Shown: piece by piece, positions 51,459 through 60,127 of the stretch
Layout: every line of letters starts with the position of its first letter
Numbering within the stretch: position 1 is the first letter of the stretch
Assembly: GCA_027490145.1 (NCBI GenBank)
Contig: JAIXYQ010000015.1
Span: forward strand, 124,001 to 188,000
Reading direction: 5' to 3'
Length of the DNA stretch: 64,000 bases
DNA from: Planctomycetaceae bacterium
GTDB lineage: Bacteria; Planctomycetota; Phycisphaerae; Phycisphaerales; SM1A02
Made by a program: the position numbers and the translations under genes
Notes under the pieces: model-generated
What the model was told of the DNA's origin: nothing
Databases searched by the model: none
The model's input: the letters and a program-made list of their open reading frames with translations, nothing else

Positions 51459-53363
51459 TCAGAGATCGATCTGGATGCCGAGCTCGACCAGGCGCCCGGG
51501 CGGGATCGAGAAGTGGAGGGGGTTGTTGGAGCCCGCCTGCGACATCGTGCAGAAGAGCCGCTTCTGCCACCCGGCGAGCTCGCTGTGGCCGCGCGGCGTG
51601 AGGATGGTCCGCCCCAGGTAGTAGGTCGTGGAGCCTTCGCGTGACTCGAGCCCGTGCTGGGCGGCGAGCTTCGTCAGGCGCGGCACGTCGACCGATTGGT
51701 TGAACCCGTGCTGGCAGCGCACCCTGAAGAAGCCGTCGCGCAGTTCCTCGACCTGGACCTGTTCTTCCTCCGGCACGCGCGGGACGGGTGCCGTGCGGAT
51801 GCTCATGATCGCGACGTGCTGGTGGAGGATCTTGTTGTGCTTGAGGTGGTGCAGCAGCGTCGGCGGGACGCCGTCCTCGCTGGGGGTCAGGAAGATCGCC
51901 GTGCCCTGCACGCGCGGCACCGGGTGCGTGTCGAGCGAGTTGAGCAGGGCATCGAAGGACAGAACCTGCTTGCCGAACTTCGCGCTGAGCACCTGCCGAC
52001 CACGGTGCCAGGTCCACATCAGCGTCATCATGGCTGCGGCGATGGAGAGCGTGAGCCAGCCGCCGCTGGGGATCTTCAGCATGTTCGCCAGCAGGAAGAC
52101 CAGGTCGATCAGGCCGATCGGCACGGCGAACAGCAGGCACGTGGCGATGCTCCAGCCCGACCTGCGCTTGTAGGCCGTGTAGAGGACGGTCGTGATGAAC
52201 ATGAGCGCCGCGACGCTCAGCCCGTACGCATCGGCGAGCGCCATGCTCTTCTCGAAGATCATGACCAGCAGCACGCACGCGAGCATCATCAGCGTGTTGA
52301 CCAGCGGGACGTAGATCTGGCCGCCGTGGTCGCTGGTGTAGATGACGCGCAGCCGCGGCAGGAGTCCCAACTGGATCGCCTGGTGCGTGAGGCTGAAGAG
52401 GCCCGTGAGGATCGCCTGGCTGGCGATGCAGGTCGCGGCGGTGGCGAGGATCACCAGCGGCAACTGCGCCCAGCCGGGCGCCATCGTGAAGAACGGCTGC
52501 TCGACGGACATGTCCTGCAGGTACATCGCGCCCTGTCCGAAGTAGTTCAGCAGGAGCCCCGGCATCACGATCGAGTACCAGGCCGCACGGATGGGGAACC
52601 GACCGAAGTGACCGAGGTCGGCGTAGAGCGCCTCGCCCCCGGTGACGCAGAGGATCACGCTGCCCAGGGCGGTGAAGCACTCCCAGGGATGGGATTGCGC
52701 CAAGGCCAGCGCGTAGGTGGGATTGCAAGCCTTGAGCACCTCGGGGTGCAGCAGGATCCCGCGGATGCCCAGCAGCCCCAGGACCGCGAACCACACCACC
52801 ATCATCGGCCCGAGCCATGATCCGATCGTGGCGGTGCCGAAGCGCTGTACCGCGAACAGCACGAAGAGCACGACGCAGGTGATCGGGACGGCGTGGCGAC
52901 TCGAGCCGGGCGAAGCGACCTCGAGCCCTTCGATCGCGCTGAGTACGGAGAGGCTCGGGGTGAGGACGCCGTCCGCGTAGAGCAGCGCGGCACCGAGCAG
53001 GCCCATCACGAAGAACGGCCAGGACAGTGTGCGGATGGACTGGCCCGGTGCGGGCAAGAGTGACATCAGCGAGAAGATGCCGCCTTCGCCGCGGTTGTCC
53101 GCCTTGAGGATCAGCCACGCGTACTTGATGCTGATGATGACCGTCAGCGACCAGAAGAACAGGCTCAGCACGCCCAGGACCGTCGACGGGTCGCGTGGCA
53201 TCCCGTGGTGGGCCGAGAGCGACTCCTTGATGGCGTACAGGGGACTGGTCCCGATGTCGCCGAACACGACTCCGAGCGCCAACAGGGTGAGGGCCAACTT
53301 GGCCGCGGTCCCCGAGGGGCCGTGGCTGTCGTGCGGAGCGGTCGATGTGGGAGCTTCGGCCAT
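51459..53363 (-). CDS. kup: KUP-family low-affinity potassium transporter
   Basis: The 634-residue protein imports K+, probably with H+. The first helix carries the family signature LGVVFGDIGTSPLYAIKES; later features are SIKYAWLILKADNRGEGGIFSLMSLL, GDGVLTPSLSVLSAIEGLEV, GEALYADLGHFGR and about 12 membrane helices, followed by the cytosolic C-terminal domain (FFRVRCQHGFNQSVDVPRLTKL) ending in YLGRTILTPRG. Length fits the family. The start at 53363 gives the canonical N-terminus; the open frame continuing to 54809 is antisense to the next gene. Confidence 0.95.
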   Translation of the reverse strand: MAEAPTSTAPHDSHGPSGTAAKLALTLLALGVVFGDIGTSPLYAIKESLSAHHGMPRDPSTVLGVLSLFFWSLTVIISIKYAWLILKADNRGEGGIFSLMSLLPAPGQSIRTLSWPFFVMGLLGAALLYADGVLTPSLSVLSAIEGLEVASPGSSRHAVPITCVVLFVLFAVQRFGTATIGSWLGPMMVVWFAVLGLLGIRGILLHPEVLKACNPTYALALAQSHPWECFTALGSVILCVTGGEALYADLGHFGRFPIRAAWYSIVMPGLLLNYFGQGAMYLQDMSVEQPFFTMAPGWAQLPLVILATAATCIASQAILTGLFSLTHQAIQLGLLPRLRVIYTSDHGGQIYVPLVNTLMMLACVLLVMIFEKSMALADAYGLSVAALMFITTVLYTAYKRRSGWSIATCLLFAVPIGLIDLVFLLANMLKIPSGGWLTLSIAAAMMTLMWTWHRGRQVLSAKFGKQVLSFDALLNSLDTHPVPRVQGTAIFLTPSEDGVPPTLLHHLKHNKILHQHVAIMSIRTAPVPRVPEEEQVQVEELRDGFFRVRCQHGFNQSVDVPRLTKLAAQHGLESREGSTTYYLGRTILTPRGHSELAGWQKRLFCTMSQAGSNNPLHFSIPPGRLVELGIQIDL

Positions 53364-53543
53364 GGGAGGGCGAAGCCGCGGATGGTACCTGCTCCCGAGG
53401 GCCTGACGGGGGGAGGTGCCGATCGGGCGGCCGGCCGCACCATCTGGATGCGGGGCTGCGCTCCCGGTCTGGTTGCATTGCCGGCCCCGGGCCGCGACAC
53501 TGCACCGCCCGCGCGTGCGGGCGCCCGACCACAGGAGCCACCC

Positions 53544-54920
53544 ATGCGCATCGACCCCTCGTCCATCACCACCGGCCGCCGCCACTTCATCCTCACTGCC
53601 GCAGCGGTCGGGGCCGCGACGCAGTTGCCGTGGTGGGTGCGTCGTGCCGCCGCGCAGGGGGCATCGAGCAAGCTCCGCGTGGCCTGCGTGGGATGCGGCG
53701 GGATGGGGGCATCCGACCTCGCCCAGGTGGCGAGTCACCCGGGCGTCTCGATCGCCGCGCTCTGCGACGTCAATCGTGACACGCTCGCCAAGCAGGGTGA
53801 GACCTACGCGGTCGCCACCGAGCACCGCTTCACCGACTACCGCGAGTTCCTCGCCAAGGCCGCCGACCGCATCGATGCCGTCATCGTCAGCACGCCCGAC
53901 CACGCGCACGCGCCGGTCGCCGTGCAGGCCATGCGCATGGGCAAGCACGCGTACGTGCAGAAGCCGCTCACGCACTCGCTGCACGAGGCCCGCGTGATCG
54001 CGCAGACGGCTGCCGCGAAGAAGGTCGTCACGCAGATGGGCATCCAGAACACGGCGAACCCCGGCCGGCGCAAGTCGATGGAACTGCTCAAGGCCGGCGT
54101 CCTCGGCCAGGTGAAGGCGGTCCACATCTGGACCAACCGTCCGTCCGGCTGGTGGCCGCAGGGTGGTGATCGCCCGGCGGGCAGCGACCCGGTGCCGGCG
54201 AACCTCGACTGGGCCTCGTGGCTCTGCGTGGCCCCTGAGCGGCCGTACAAGAACGATGCCTACGCGCCCTTCAAGTGGCGCGGCGTGCGCGATTTCGGCA
54301 CCGGTGCACTCGGTGACATGGCCTGCCACTTCTTCGACGTGCCCTACAAGGCGCTCGGCCTGGCCTACCCCACGCTGATCCGCGGCGAGAGCGAGGGCCT
54401 CACCGCTGAGCAGTACCCCTCGAGCGAAGTCGTCGATTTGACGTTCGAGGGCGTCGCCGCCGCGGGTGGCAAGGCGCTCACCCTGACGTGGTACGACGGC
54501 GGCCGCATGCCGTCGACCTCGATCCTGCCGGGCGTGCCCGCGGACTTCAACATGGCCAAGCGCTCGCGCGACGGCGCGACCATCGTGGTCGGCGAGCGCG
54601 GCACGATGATCGTGTGCCACCCCGGCGACGTGCACCTCTTCCCGGGCACGCTGGCCGATGGTGCGAAGCTGCCGGAACTTCCCGAGTACAACCACTGGCA
54701 CCAGTGGGTGGATGCCTGCATGGGCAAGGGCACGACCAGCGCGCCGCTGGAGTTCGCGGGTCCCTTGACCGAGGGTGTGCTCTGCGGCGTCATCGGTGGC
54801 GTGGTCCATGGCAAGACGCTGCGCTACGACTCGGCCAAGCAGACCTTCGATGATGCGACGGCCACCGCGATGGTGCGTCGTGCGTACCGCGACGGCTGGA
54901 AGGTCGAGGGTCTTGGATGA
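53544..54920 (+). CDS. Tat-exported Gfo/Idh/MocA-family oxidoreductase (second copy)
   Basis: The 458-residue product starts with a twin-arginine signal (TTGRRHFILTAAAVGAATQLP). The Rossmann motif VACVGCGGMGASDL and ALCDVNRDTL follow, then VIVSTPDHAHAPVAVQAM, the family Lys in YVQKPLTHSL (Gln where most relatives have Glu) and GTGALGDMACHFFDVPYKALGL. A NAD(P)-dependent sugar or cyclitol oxidoreductase is likely. AGGAG lies 6 bases before the ATG. The MFS transporter gene overlaps its stop by four bases (ATGA), which suggests uptake and modification of the same, unknown, compound. Confidence 0.88.
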   Translation: MRIDPSSITTGRRHFILTAAAVGAATQLPWWVRRAAAQGASSKLRVACVGCGGMGASDLAQVASHPGVSIAALCDVNRDTLAKQGETYAVATEHRFTDYREFLAKAADRIDAVIVSTPDHAHAPVAVQAMRMGKHAYVQKPLTHSLHEARVIAQTAAAKKVVTQMGIQNTANPGRRKSMELLKAGVLGQVKAVHIWTNRPSGWWPQGGDRPAGSDPVPANLDWASWLCVAPERPYKNDAYAPFKWRGVRDFGTGALGDMACHFFDVPYKALGLAYPTLIRGESEGLTAEQYPSSEVVDLTFEGVAAAGGKALTLTWYDGGRMPSTSILPGVPADFNMAKRSRDGATIVVGERGTMIVCHPGDVHLFPGTLADGAKLPELPEYNHWHQWVDACMGKGTTSAPLEFAGPLTEGVLCGVIGGVVHGKTLRYDSAKQTFDDATATAMVRRAYRDGWKVEGLG

Positions 54921-56194
54921 AGCCCGCCACCAGCGCGGTCGTCGCGCTGACGGCGCTCAACCTGCTGAACTACCTCGACCGCTTCGTGGTCGCGGGGATG
55001 GTCGAGCCGCTGAAGAAGGCCTTCGGTGCCGATGACGCCGACATCGGGCTGCTGACGAGCGTCTTCCTCGTCGTGTACATGCTCGCCAGCCCCGTCTTCG
55101 GCGTGCTCGCGCGCTCGGTGCGGCGGACGGCGATCCTCGGTGCGGGCGTGATCGTGTGGAGCCTGGCGACGGTCGCTGCAGGGTTCGCCGGTGGATTCGG
55201 CCACCTGCTCGTGAGCCGGGCGGTCATCGGCGTGGGCGAGGCCGCCTACGCCACGGTCGGCCCGTCGATCCTGGGTGATTGGTTCCCACCCGAGCGTCGC
55301 AGCACCGTGCTCGCGGTGTTCTATGCAGCCATCCCCGTGGGCAGCGCGTTGGGGTTCCTCGTGGGTGGGCTGGTGAGTGAGTCACTGGGGTGGCGCGCCG
55401 CATTCTGGATCGCCGGTGGGCCCGGCCTGCTGCTCGGCGTGTGGTGCTTCCGCCTGATCGAGCCTGCCCGAGGCGCGATGGACGAACCTTCATCCGGCCC
55501 CGCCGCATCGGCGGATCCAGCAGGCGAAGCACGTCTGGCTGCCACGCCGCCGCCCGCCACGGTCGCGCAACCCCGTCGCAGCGAAGCGCTGTGGTCACTG
55601 GCCACCAACGCACAGTGGATGTGGTGCGTGCTTGGGTACACGGCGTACACGTTCTCGCTGGGTGCACTGGCGGTGTGGATGCCGGCGTTCATGCAGCGGG
55701 AACGAGGCTGGTCGGCCGAGTCGGCGGCCATCACCTTCAGCGGCATCGTCGTGGTCACGGGCTTCCTGGGCACGATCGCCGGCGGTGCGGTCGATGCACG
55801 GGCAGCGCGTGGCCGGGCATCGCCGAGCCTGTTCCTGTGTGCGATCACCGCGCTCGTCGCGGCGCCGCTGCTGATGATCGCGATCGGCACGCACGACCGC
55901 ACGACCTGCATCGTGGCCACCGGCGTCGGGTGCTTCCTGGCGTTCGTGTCCCAGGCTCCGATCAACGCCGCGATCCTGAATAGCGTGGGATCCGATGCGC
56001 GTGCCTTCGCCGTCGGCATGAGCACGTTCGTGATCCATGTCCTGGGCGACGTGCCCAGCCCATGGCTGGTGGGGAAGGTGAGCGACGCCACGGGATCGCT
56101 GGCCAAGGGGCTCGGGCTCGTACCGATCGGCTTTGCCGCTGCAGCCGTGATCTGGGGCGTGGGCGCGTTCGTGCTGCGCCGCCGTCCATCGTGA
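54917..56194 (+). CDS. MFS transporter, Spinster-like
   Basis: The 425-residue protein has 12 predicted membrane helices, with the MFS features LNLLNYLDRFVVAGMVEPLKKAFG (the L-N-Y-x-D-R motif of the Spinster/SPNS-like group), FGVLARSVRRTAILGAG (motif A) and SRAVIGVGEAAYATVGPSILGDWFPPERRS in the N-half, and GFLGTIAGGAVDARAARGR in the C-half. The central loop is long and Pro/Ala-rich. Translational coupling to the oxidoreductase gene suggests that its cargo is that enzyme's substrate or product. Confidence 0.9.
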   Translation: MKPATSAVVALTALNLLNYLDRFVVAGMVEPLKKAFGADDADIGLLTSVFLVVYMLASPVFGVLARSVRRTAILGAGVIVWSLATVAAGFAGGFGHLLVSRAVIGVGEAAYATVGPSILGDWFPPERRSTVLAVFYAAIPVGSALGFLVGGLVSESLGWRAAFWIAGGPGLLLGVWCFRLIEPARGAMDEPSSGPAASADPAGEARLAATPPPATVAQPRRSEALWSLATNAQWMWCVLGYTAYTFSLGALAVWMPAFMQRERGWSAESAAITFSGIVVVTGFLGTIAGGAVDARAARGRASPSLFLCAITALVAAPLLMIAIGTHDRTTCIVATGVGCFLAFVSQAPINAAILNSVGSDARAFAVGMSTFVIHVLGDVPSPWLVGKVSDATGSLAKGLGLVPIGFAAAAVIWGVGAFVLRRRPS

Positions 56195-56233
56195 TGCATG
56201 CTCCGCTCCGGGTTGCCTCGGCGCGGGTGACCG

Positions 56234-56239
56234 TAGGAT
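56234..56239 (+). promoter_or_regulatory. Leaderless-type -10 box of the Popeye-like gene
   Basis: TAGGAT followed by 7 bases and the GTG at 56247. A possible TTGCCT -35 lies 15 bases upstream. Confidence 0.4.
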
Positions 56240-56246
56240 CCCCCGC

Positions 56247-56903
56247 GTGCTGATCCACGTCGCGAATCTCCTGCTCCTGGGGTGCTACCTCGTGCGCGAC
56301 ATCCTGCTTCTGCGGGTGGCGGCCGTCGTCGCAAGCGGATGCTTCATCGCGTACTTCCTGATGCAGGATGCTCCCAACTGGGAAGCCGCGGCCTGGAACG
56401 TCGTGTACGTCGTGGTCAACGCCGTGCAGATCGCGCTGCTCGTGCGCGAGCGCATGCGTGGCCAACTCACGCCCACCGAGGCCGCGCTCCGCGAGCGCGT
56501 GTTCCCTTGGATGCCCCCGCACAAGTTCGCCACGCTCGTTCGGATGGCGTCGCCCGCGCGGATCGGCCCTGGTGACAGGGCGCTCGTCGAGCGTGGTCAT
56601 CCCGTGACGGCGCTCTGGCTCGTCGAAGCCGGGGAACTCGAGGTCCTGATCGACGGCCAGCGTGTGGCGACCTGCATTCCCGGTGACTTCGTGGGGGAAA
56701 TGGCCTTCATCGACCACGCCGCGGCATCGGCCACGGTGCGTGCGTGTGCCCCGAGCACCCTCCTGGTGTGGGATGCGCAGCGCCTGCACGACATGCTCGG
56801 CGACGAGCCCGAGATCCAGCGCGGCTTCCATGCTGCGCTCGGCACCAACATGTCGCAGAAGCTGCGTCGCAAGGCGATGCAGGCGGTCAGCGGCTCGGTC
56901 TGA
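56247..56903 (+). CDS. Membrane protein with cyclic-nucleotide-binding-like domain (Popeye-like layout)
   Basis: The 218-residue product has three closely packed hydrophobic helices at the N-terminus (LLLLGCYLVRDILLL, VAAVVASGCFIAYFLM, WNVVYVVVNAVQIALLV) and then a cytosolic cyclic-nucleotide-binding fold (about 95-205), with GHPVTALWLVEAGELEVLI and the phosphate-binding cassette region PGDFVGEMAFIDHAAASATV. The Glu of F-x-G-E is present, but the Arg expected before the S-A-T-V position is Ala, so canonical cAMP/cGMP binding is doubtful. The layout matches Popeye-domain (POPDC) proteins. GTG start. Confidence 0.8.
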   Translation: MLIHVANLLLLGCYLVRDILLLRVAAVVASGCFIAYFLMQDAPNWEAAAWNVVYVVVNAVQIALLVRERMRGQLTPTEAALRERVFPWMPPHKFATLVRMASPARIGPGDRALVERGHPVTALWLVEAGELEVLIDGQRVATCIPGDFVGEMAFIDHAAASATVRACAPSTLLVWDAQRLHDMLGDEPEIQRGFHAALGTNMSQKLRRKAMQAVSGSV

Positions 56904-56909
56904 CCGGGA

Positions 56910-56930
56910 GCGCCTGCGGGCGGCAGGCGC
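56910..56930. terminator. Hairpin between convergent genes
   Basis: GCGCCTGC and GCAGGCGC form an 8-bp perfect stem with a 5-base loop, 7 bases after the Popeye-like stop and 33 bases past the end of the convergent gene. No T-tract. Confidence 0.4.
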
Positions 56931-56963
56931 CGTGGCGCAAGCGAGGCAGGTCGGCGTTCGGGC

Positions 56964-57860
56964 TCAGCGTTCGGGCATCTCGCCGTCGTCGGGGTCCTGC
57001 TCGGGAGTGCGGGGTTCCGGTACGGGAGCGGGCTCGCGAGCTGCGCGGCGAGCCGCTTCCGCCTCCTCTTCCTGGAGCTTGAGGTCCTTCTCACTCGTCA
57101 CCATCAGCACGAAGCCGCGGTCGACGACCAGGTAGTCCGTGTCGCCGTGTGCGGCGTGGCCACGGATCACGCCGGCACCCAAGGCACGGTCGCCTGGCTT
57201 GGCGCTGTGGAACTGTGCATCATCGATGGCGATCAGGGCACCGCTGGGAAGTTCCATGACCATGCTCGAGGTGCCCAGGCCAAGGTCGACCGATGGCTTG
57301 AGCATGCCGATCGCCACCAACGGGGTTCCAGGTTCATCACCGAAGCCGCCCGCGAGCCGCAGCGCAGCCTTGTCGATGGCCTCGGCGTTGCGTGTCTGGG
57401 CGAAGGCGGTGATGGACTCGAAGACCTCCGTCAGGATCTTCGTCGCCGAGGCATTCTTGGCGAGTTCATCGGGGCAGCCTGCCATGTTCAGGACCAGCGC
57501 GTCGAAGCGTTGGAGGATGAGTTCGGGCTTCGCGGATCCCGTGCCCTTGCAGGTCGAGCAGGCGTCCTGCTCGTGGTAGATCTGGCCCTTGGTGAAGAGT
57601 TTCTCGGCCTTGCGCGTGCGCTGCCGCACGACCACGCCGTCACCGCCGCAGGCTTCGCATCCCATGCTGCGCCGCAAGGATCGCGCCGCTTGGGCGACCT
57701 GGCTTGGCGTGGAGGACTTCACCTTGGCCGGAGGGGGAAGCTCCGGCGTCGACCGGGCAGCGGGGGTCGCCGTGGATGGCGCGTCCTGTGCCGCAGCCCA
57801 GGCCGTTCCGGCCAGCGTGCAGCACGCCACGGCAAGCATTGTTCTCAGGGTCGTGATCAT
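56964..57860 (-). CDS. Exported protein with DnaJ-type CxxCxGxG zinc motifs
   Basis: The 298-residue product has a signal peptide (TLRTMLAVACCTLAGTAWAAAQ). After a Pro/Ala linker it has two Cys pairs, GCEACGGDGVV and ACSTCKGTGSA, about 35 residues apart, resembling half of the DnaJ zinc centre. The rest (about 115-260) is a mixed alpha/beta region with LPSGALIAIDDAQF and DYLVVDRGFVLMVTSEKDL that I do not recognise. The C-terminus is acidic and Pro-rich. Its ATG overlaps the binding-protein stop (ATGA). Function unknown. Confidence 0.72.
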   Translation of the reverse strand: MITTLRTMLAVACCTLAGTAWAAAQDAPSTATPAARSTPELPPPAKVKSSTPSQVAQAARSLRRSMGCEACGGDGVVVRQRTRKAEKLFTKGQIYHEQDACSTCKGTGSAKPELILQRFDALVLNMAGCPDELAKNASATKILTEVFESITAFAQTRNAEAIDKAALRLAGGFGDEPGTPLVAIGMLKPSVDLGLGTSSMVMELPSGALIAIDDAQFHSAKPGDRALGAGVIRGHAAHGDTDYLVVDRGFVLMVTSEKDLKLQEEEAEAARRAAREPAPVPEPRTPEQDPDDGEMPER

Positions 57861-58936
57861 GGAGCCACCTCCTCGTTCGGCTGCGGCGCGGGGGCCTCTT
57901 CAGCCGGAACCGCGATTTCCTCGGTGATCACCTCGAGTTCCACCGCACCGGCCGGCGCTGGATCCGGGGACCACTCGACCCACGAACCACTCGCGTCGAA
58001 TTCCGGTCGCAGGATGCCTGATTCGACCATCTGGTCCGTGAGCGATTGCCAACGGCTCGCGTCCATGCGGCCAAGCTGGTCCGGCGTCATGCCTTCGGGC
58101 ATGATCAGCGGCCGCTGTGCCTTCGAGCAGAGTTCCATGGCCTGCTCGTCCATGGCGCGATTGAGCTTCATCATGCGGGCGTGGTACGGCGTGGGATTGG
58201 CGAGGTAGGCGGCCCATCCCTCGCGAACGCACCCGACGAACGTCTTGACGCCCTCGGGGTCCGCATCGACGCGCGCGGAGGTCGTGATCAGCACGGTCGA
58301 ATAGGGATCGAAGCCACAGTCGCTGACCATGAGGCACTTGGTCTGGATGCCGTTGCGCAGGAGCGTGATCGGCTCGCTGCTGCACCAGCACACCACGCCC
58401 AGTTTCAGGTCGCGCTCGAACGTGGCCACGCCCGGGGAGCGGCTCACGAGCGTCACGCCCTGGTCGCCGAGCATGTCGTTCATGTGGCGCGCGAACGGCA
58501 GGCCGGGCTCGATCTCGATGGTCAGCCCGCTCGTCCACGCCTGCGCCAGCGTCTGCGCCGGGTTCGAGTCGTGCAGCATGATCGCCGTCGGTGCATGCTG
58601 GAACGTGGCGAACAGGCCGACCACATCCTGGCCACTGGCCCGCGCGAGCAGGATCTGGTCTGCCTGCGCGACCGCATAGTCGCAGGTGCCCGCAGCCACG
58701 AGCGTGCACGTCGGCGTGCCGCCCGTGCCCTGGAGCAGGATGACCTTGTATCCGGCCCGTTCGAAGATGCCGTCCTCGACCGCGGCGAACAGCCCACCGA
58801 ACTCGGGTTCAGCGACCCAGTTGAGCTGCACGGTGATCGGGATGAGCGATGGCGGCTCGGGCGGAGCCTGCGCGGCTGGCTGGTCACCAGCCTGTGCAAG
58901 GAGCGAGCATGCCAGCAGGATCGTCGTGATGGCCAT
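57857..58936 (-). CDS. NMT1/THI5-like ABC-type substrate-binding protein
   Basis: The 359-residue exported protein resembles the NMT1/SsuA group that binds thiamine precursors, sulfonates or nitrate: IPITVQLNWVAEPEFGGLFAAVEDGIFERAG, VILLQGTGGTPTCTLVAAGTCDYAVAQADQILLA, VVGLFATFQHAPTAIMLHD. N-terminal hydrophobic signal (TTILLACSLLAQA). The C-terminus is extended by ~40 acidic, Pro/Ala-rich residues. No permease or ATPase gene is adjacent; it is instead coupled (ATGA) to the zinc-motif protein. The ligand is unknown. A TACGCT box lies 6 bases before the ATG. Confidence 0.85.
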   Translation of the reverse strand: MAITTILLACSLLAQAGDQPAAQAPPEPPSLIPITVQLNWVAEPEFGGLFAAVEDGIFERAGYKVILLQGTGGTPTCTLVAAGTCDYAVAQADQILLARASGQDVVGLFATFQHAPTAIMLHDSNPAQTLAQAWTSGLTIEIEPGLPFARHMNDMLGDQGVTLVSRSPGVATFERDLKLGVVCWCSSEPITLLRNGIQTKCLMVSDCGFDPYSTVLITTSARVDADPEGVKTFVGCVREGWAAYLANPTPYHARMMKLNRAMDEQAMELCSKAQRPLIMPEGMTPDQLGRMDASRWQSLTDQMVESGILRPEFDASGSWVEWSPDPAPAGAVELEVITEEIAVPAEEAPAPQPNEEVAP

Positions 58937-58942
58937 GCCGTG

Positions 58943-58948
58943 AGCGTA
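58943..58948 (-). promoter_or_regulatory. Leaderless-type -10 box of the binding-protein gene
   Basis: TACGCT on the minus strand, 6 bases before the ATG at 58936. Confidence 0.45.
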
Positions 58949-58954
58949 CCGCGA

Positions 58955-60001
58955 TCAGCGTGGGCATTGACCCCAGGCGACGAGCATGATGCCCAGATCG
59001 GCGCCGCCGACGAAGCCGTCGTCGTCCAGGTCCGCGGCCGCATCCGCCGTGGCCCACGCCGTCAACAGGATGCCTAGGTCACCGCCCCCGACGAAGCCGT
59101 CGCGGTCGAGGTCGGCCGCACACGCCGGAACGGCATCGCCCAGCTCTGCCACGCCGATCTGCTGTCCGTTGCCATCGGCATCCTGATCGTTCCAGCGGCC
59201 ATTCGACCCAAGGAGTTCCGTGAAGTCCTCGATGCCACCGCTGTTGTTGGGCTCACCCGGGTTCCAGTTGGTGAAGTCGGCGGGCGTGCCATCGGTCCAC
59301 GCGAACTGCCCCTCGCTGGCCACATCGTTGAAGCCGAGCCAGATCCGACGGTCCACGCCGCCGAAGTTGGCCACATTCGCCCGGACCCATTCGTTCTCCT
59401 CGGCATCGTCGATCGAGACCAGGTGGCCGCCGAGCTGCACGGCCGTGGCCTCGGCCGCCGCCCAGGTGGTGGCCGCATAGGCCACGTAGCGCTTGCCCGT
59501 TTCGGGTCGCGTGACCTCGAAGAGCGCGCCATCGGCGATCGTGATCGTGCCGGCACCGCTTGCCGCACCTGCCTCGCTCGAGCCATAGCCGCCGATGCGG
59601 ATCAGGTACTGCTGGCCGCCCGTCACCGCGATGGTCACTCGCGACTGGGCGCCGCACGAGTCATCGCTGCAGGCCAGGATCGAGGTGCCCGTCGCGCCGC
59701 AGTCGCAGCCTGCGTAGACGGCGAGCTTGGTATCCCAGCCGGCGCCGCTGCAGGTGGAGATGGTGACGAGGCCCGACGCCGTGGGGGTCCAGCAGGACCA
59801 GACATCCTTCCAGACCTGGGCTTGGCTGAAGAACGAGCACTCGGCGTTCACGGGGCCATCGGTGGTGGCGTCGATGCTCGTGAAGGCGAAGCTGCCCAGT
59901 CCCGAGATGGACTCCGCGCTCGAGCACGCGTCGTTGGACGGCGGTGCCGCCAGCGCAGAGACGGCGAGCAAGGGCATGACGAGGAGGGTGGAGCTGTGCA
60001 T
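58955..60001 (-). CDS. Exported C-type-lectin-like protein with dockerin-like tag
   Basis: The 348-residue product begins with a signal peptide (MHSSTLLVMPLLAVSALAA). Residues ~20-150 form a pre-peptidase-like or Calx-type beta-sandwich (PPSNDACSSAESI, YAGCDCGATG, QYLIRIGGYG). A C-type lectin fold follows (GKRYVAYAATTWAAAEATAVQLGGHLVSI, WIRLGF-like RRIWLGFNDV, WTDGTPADFTNWNPGEPNN, RWNDQD), where the E-P-N triplet and W-N-D suggest a calcium/sugar site. The tag is DLDRDGFVGGGDLGILLTAWA and DLDDDGFVGGADLGIMLVAWG. A carbohydrate-binding surface protein is likely. ATG 60001 is chosen by the signal peptide. Confidence 0.87.
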   Translation of the reverse strand: MHSSTLLVMPLLAVSALAAPPSNDACSSAESISGLGSFAFTSIDATTDGPVNAECSFFSQAQVWKDVWSCWTPTASGLVTISTCSGAGWDTKLAVYAGCDCGATGTSILACSDDSCGAQSRVTIAVTGGQQYLIRIGGYGSSEAGAASGAGTITIADGALFEVTRPETGKRYVAYAATTWAAAEATAVQLGGHLVSIDDAEENEWVRANVANFGGVDRRIWLGFNDVASEGQFAWTDGTPADFTNWNPGEPNNSGGIEDFTELLGSNGRWNDQDADGNGQQIGVAELGDAVPACAADLDRDGFVGGGDLGILLTAWATADAAADLDDDGFVGGADLGIMLVAWGQCPR

Positions 60002-60115
60002 GGTGGATCCCGGTCCGACCATTGTGTCCCCAAGTGCGATCGGCTCCAAACGCGGAGGGCGGAATCGGGCTCATCGAACCGCTCCACCCGCGTGGCGCGA
60101 TCGGCCCGCGTTGGT

Positions 60116-60121
60116 TACGGT
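60116..60121 (+). promoter_or_regulatory. Leaderless-type -10 box of the PAP2-like gene
   Basis: TACGGT followed by 6 bases and the ATG at 60128. Confidence 0.45.
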
Positions 60122-60127
60122 GCACGC

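Noticed and set aside
48806-51601. 931-codon open frame on the plus strand
   Set aside because: It is antisense to the Sel1-repeat and TerC genes and consists of low-complexity Arg/His/Ala sequence produced by GC-rich third positions; no domain is recognisable.
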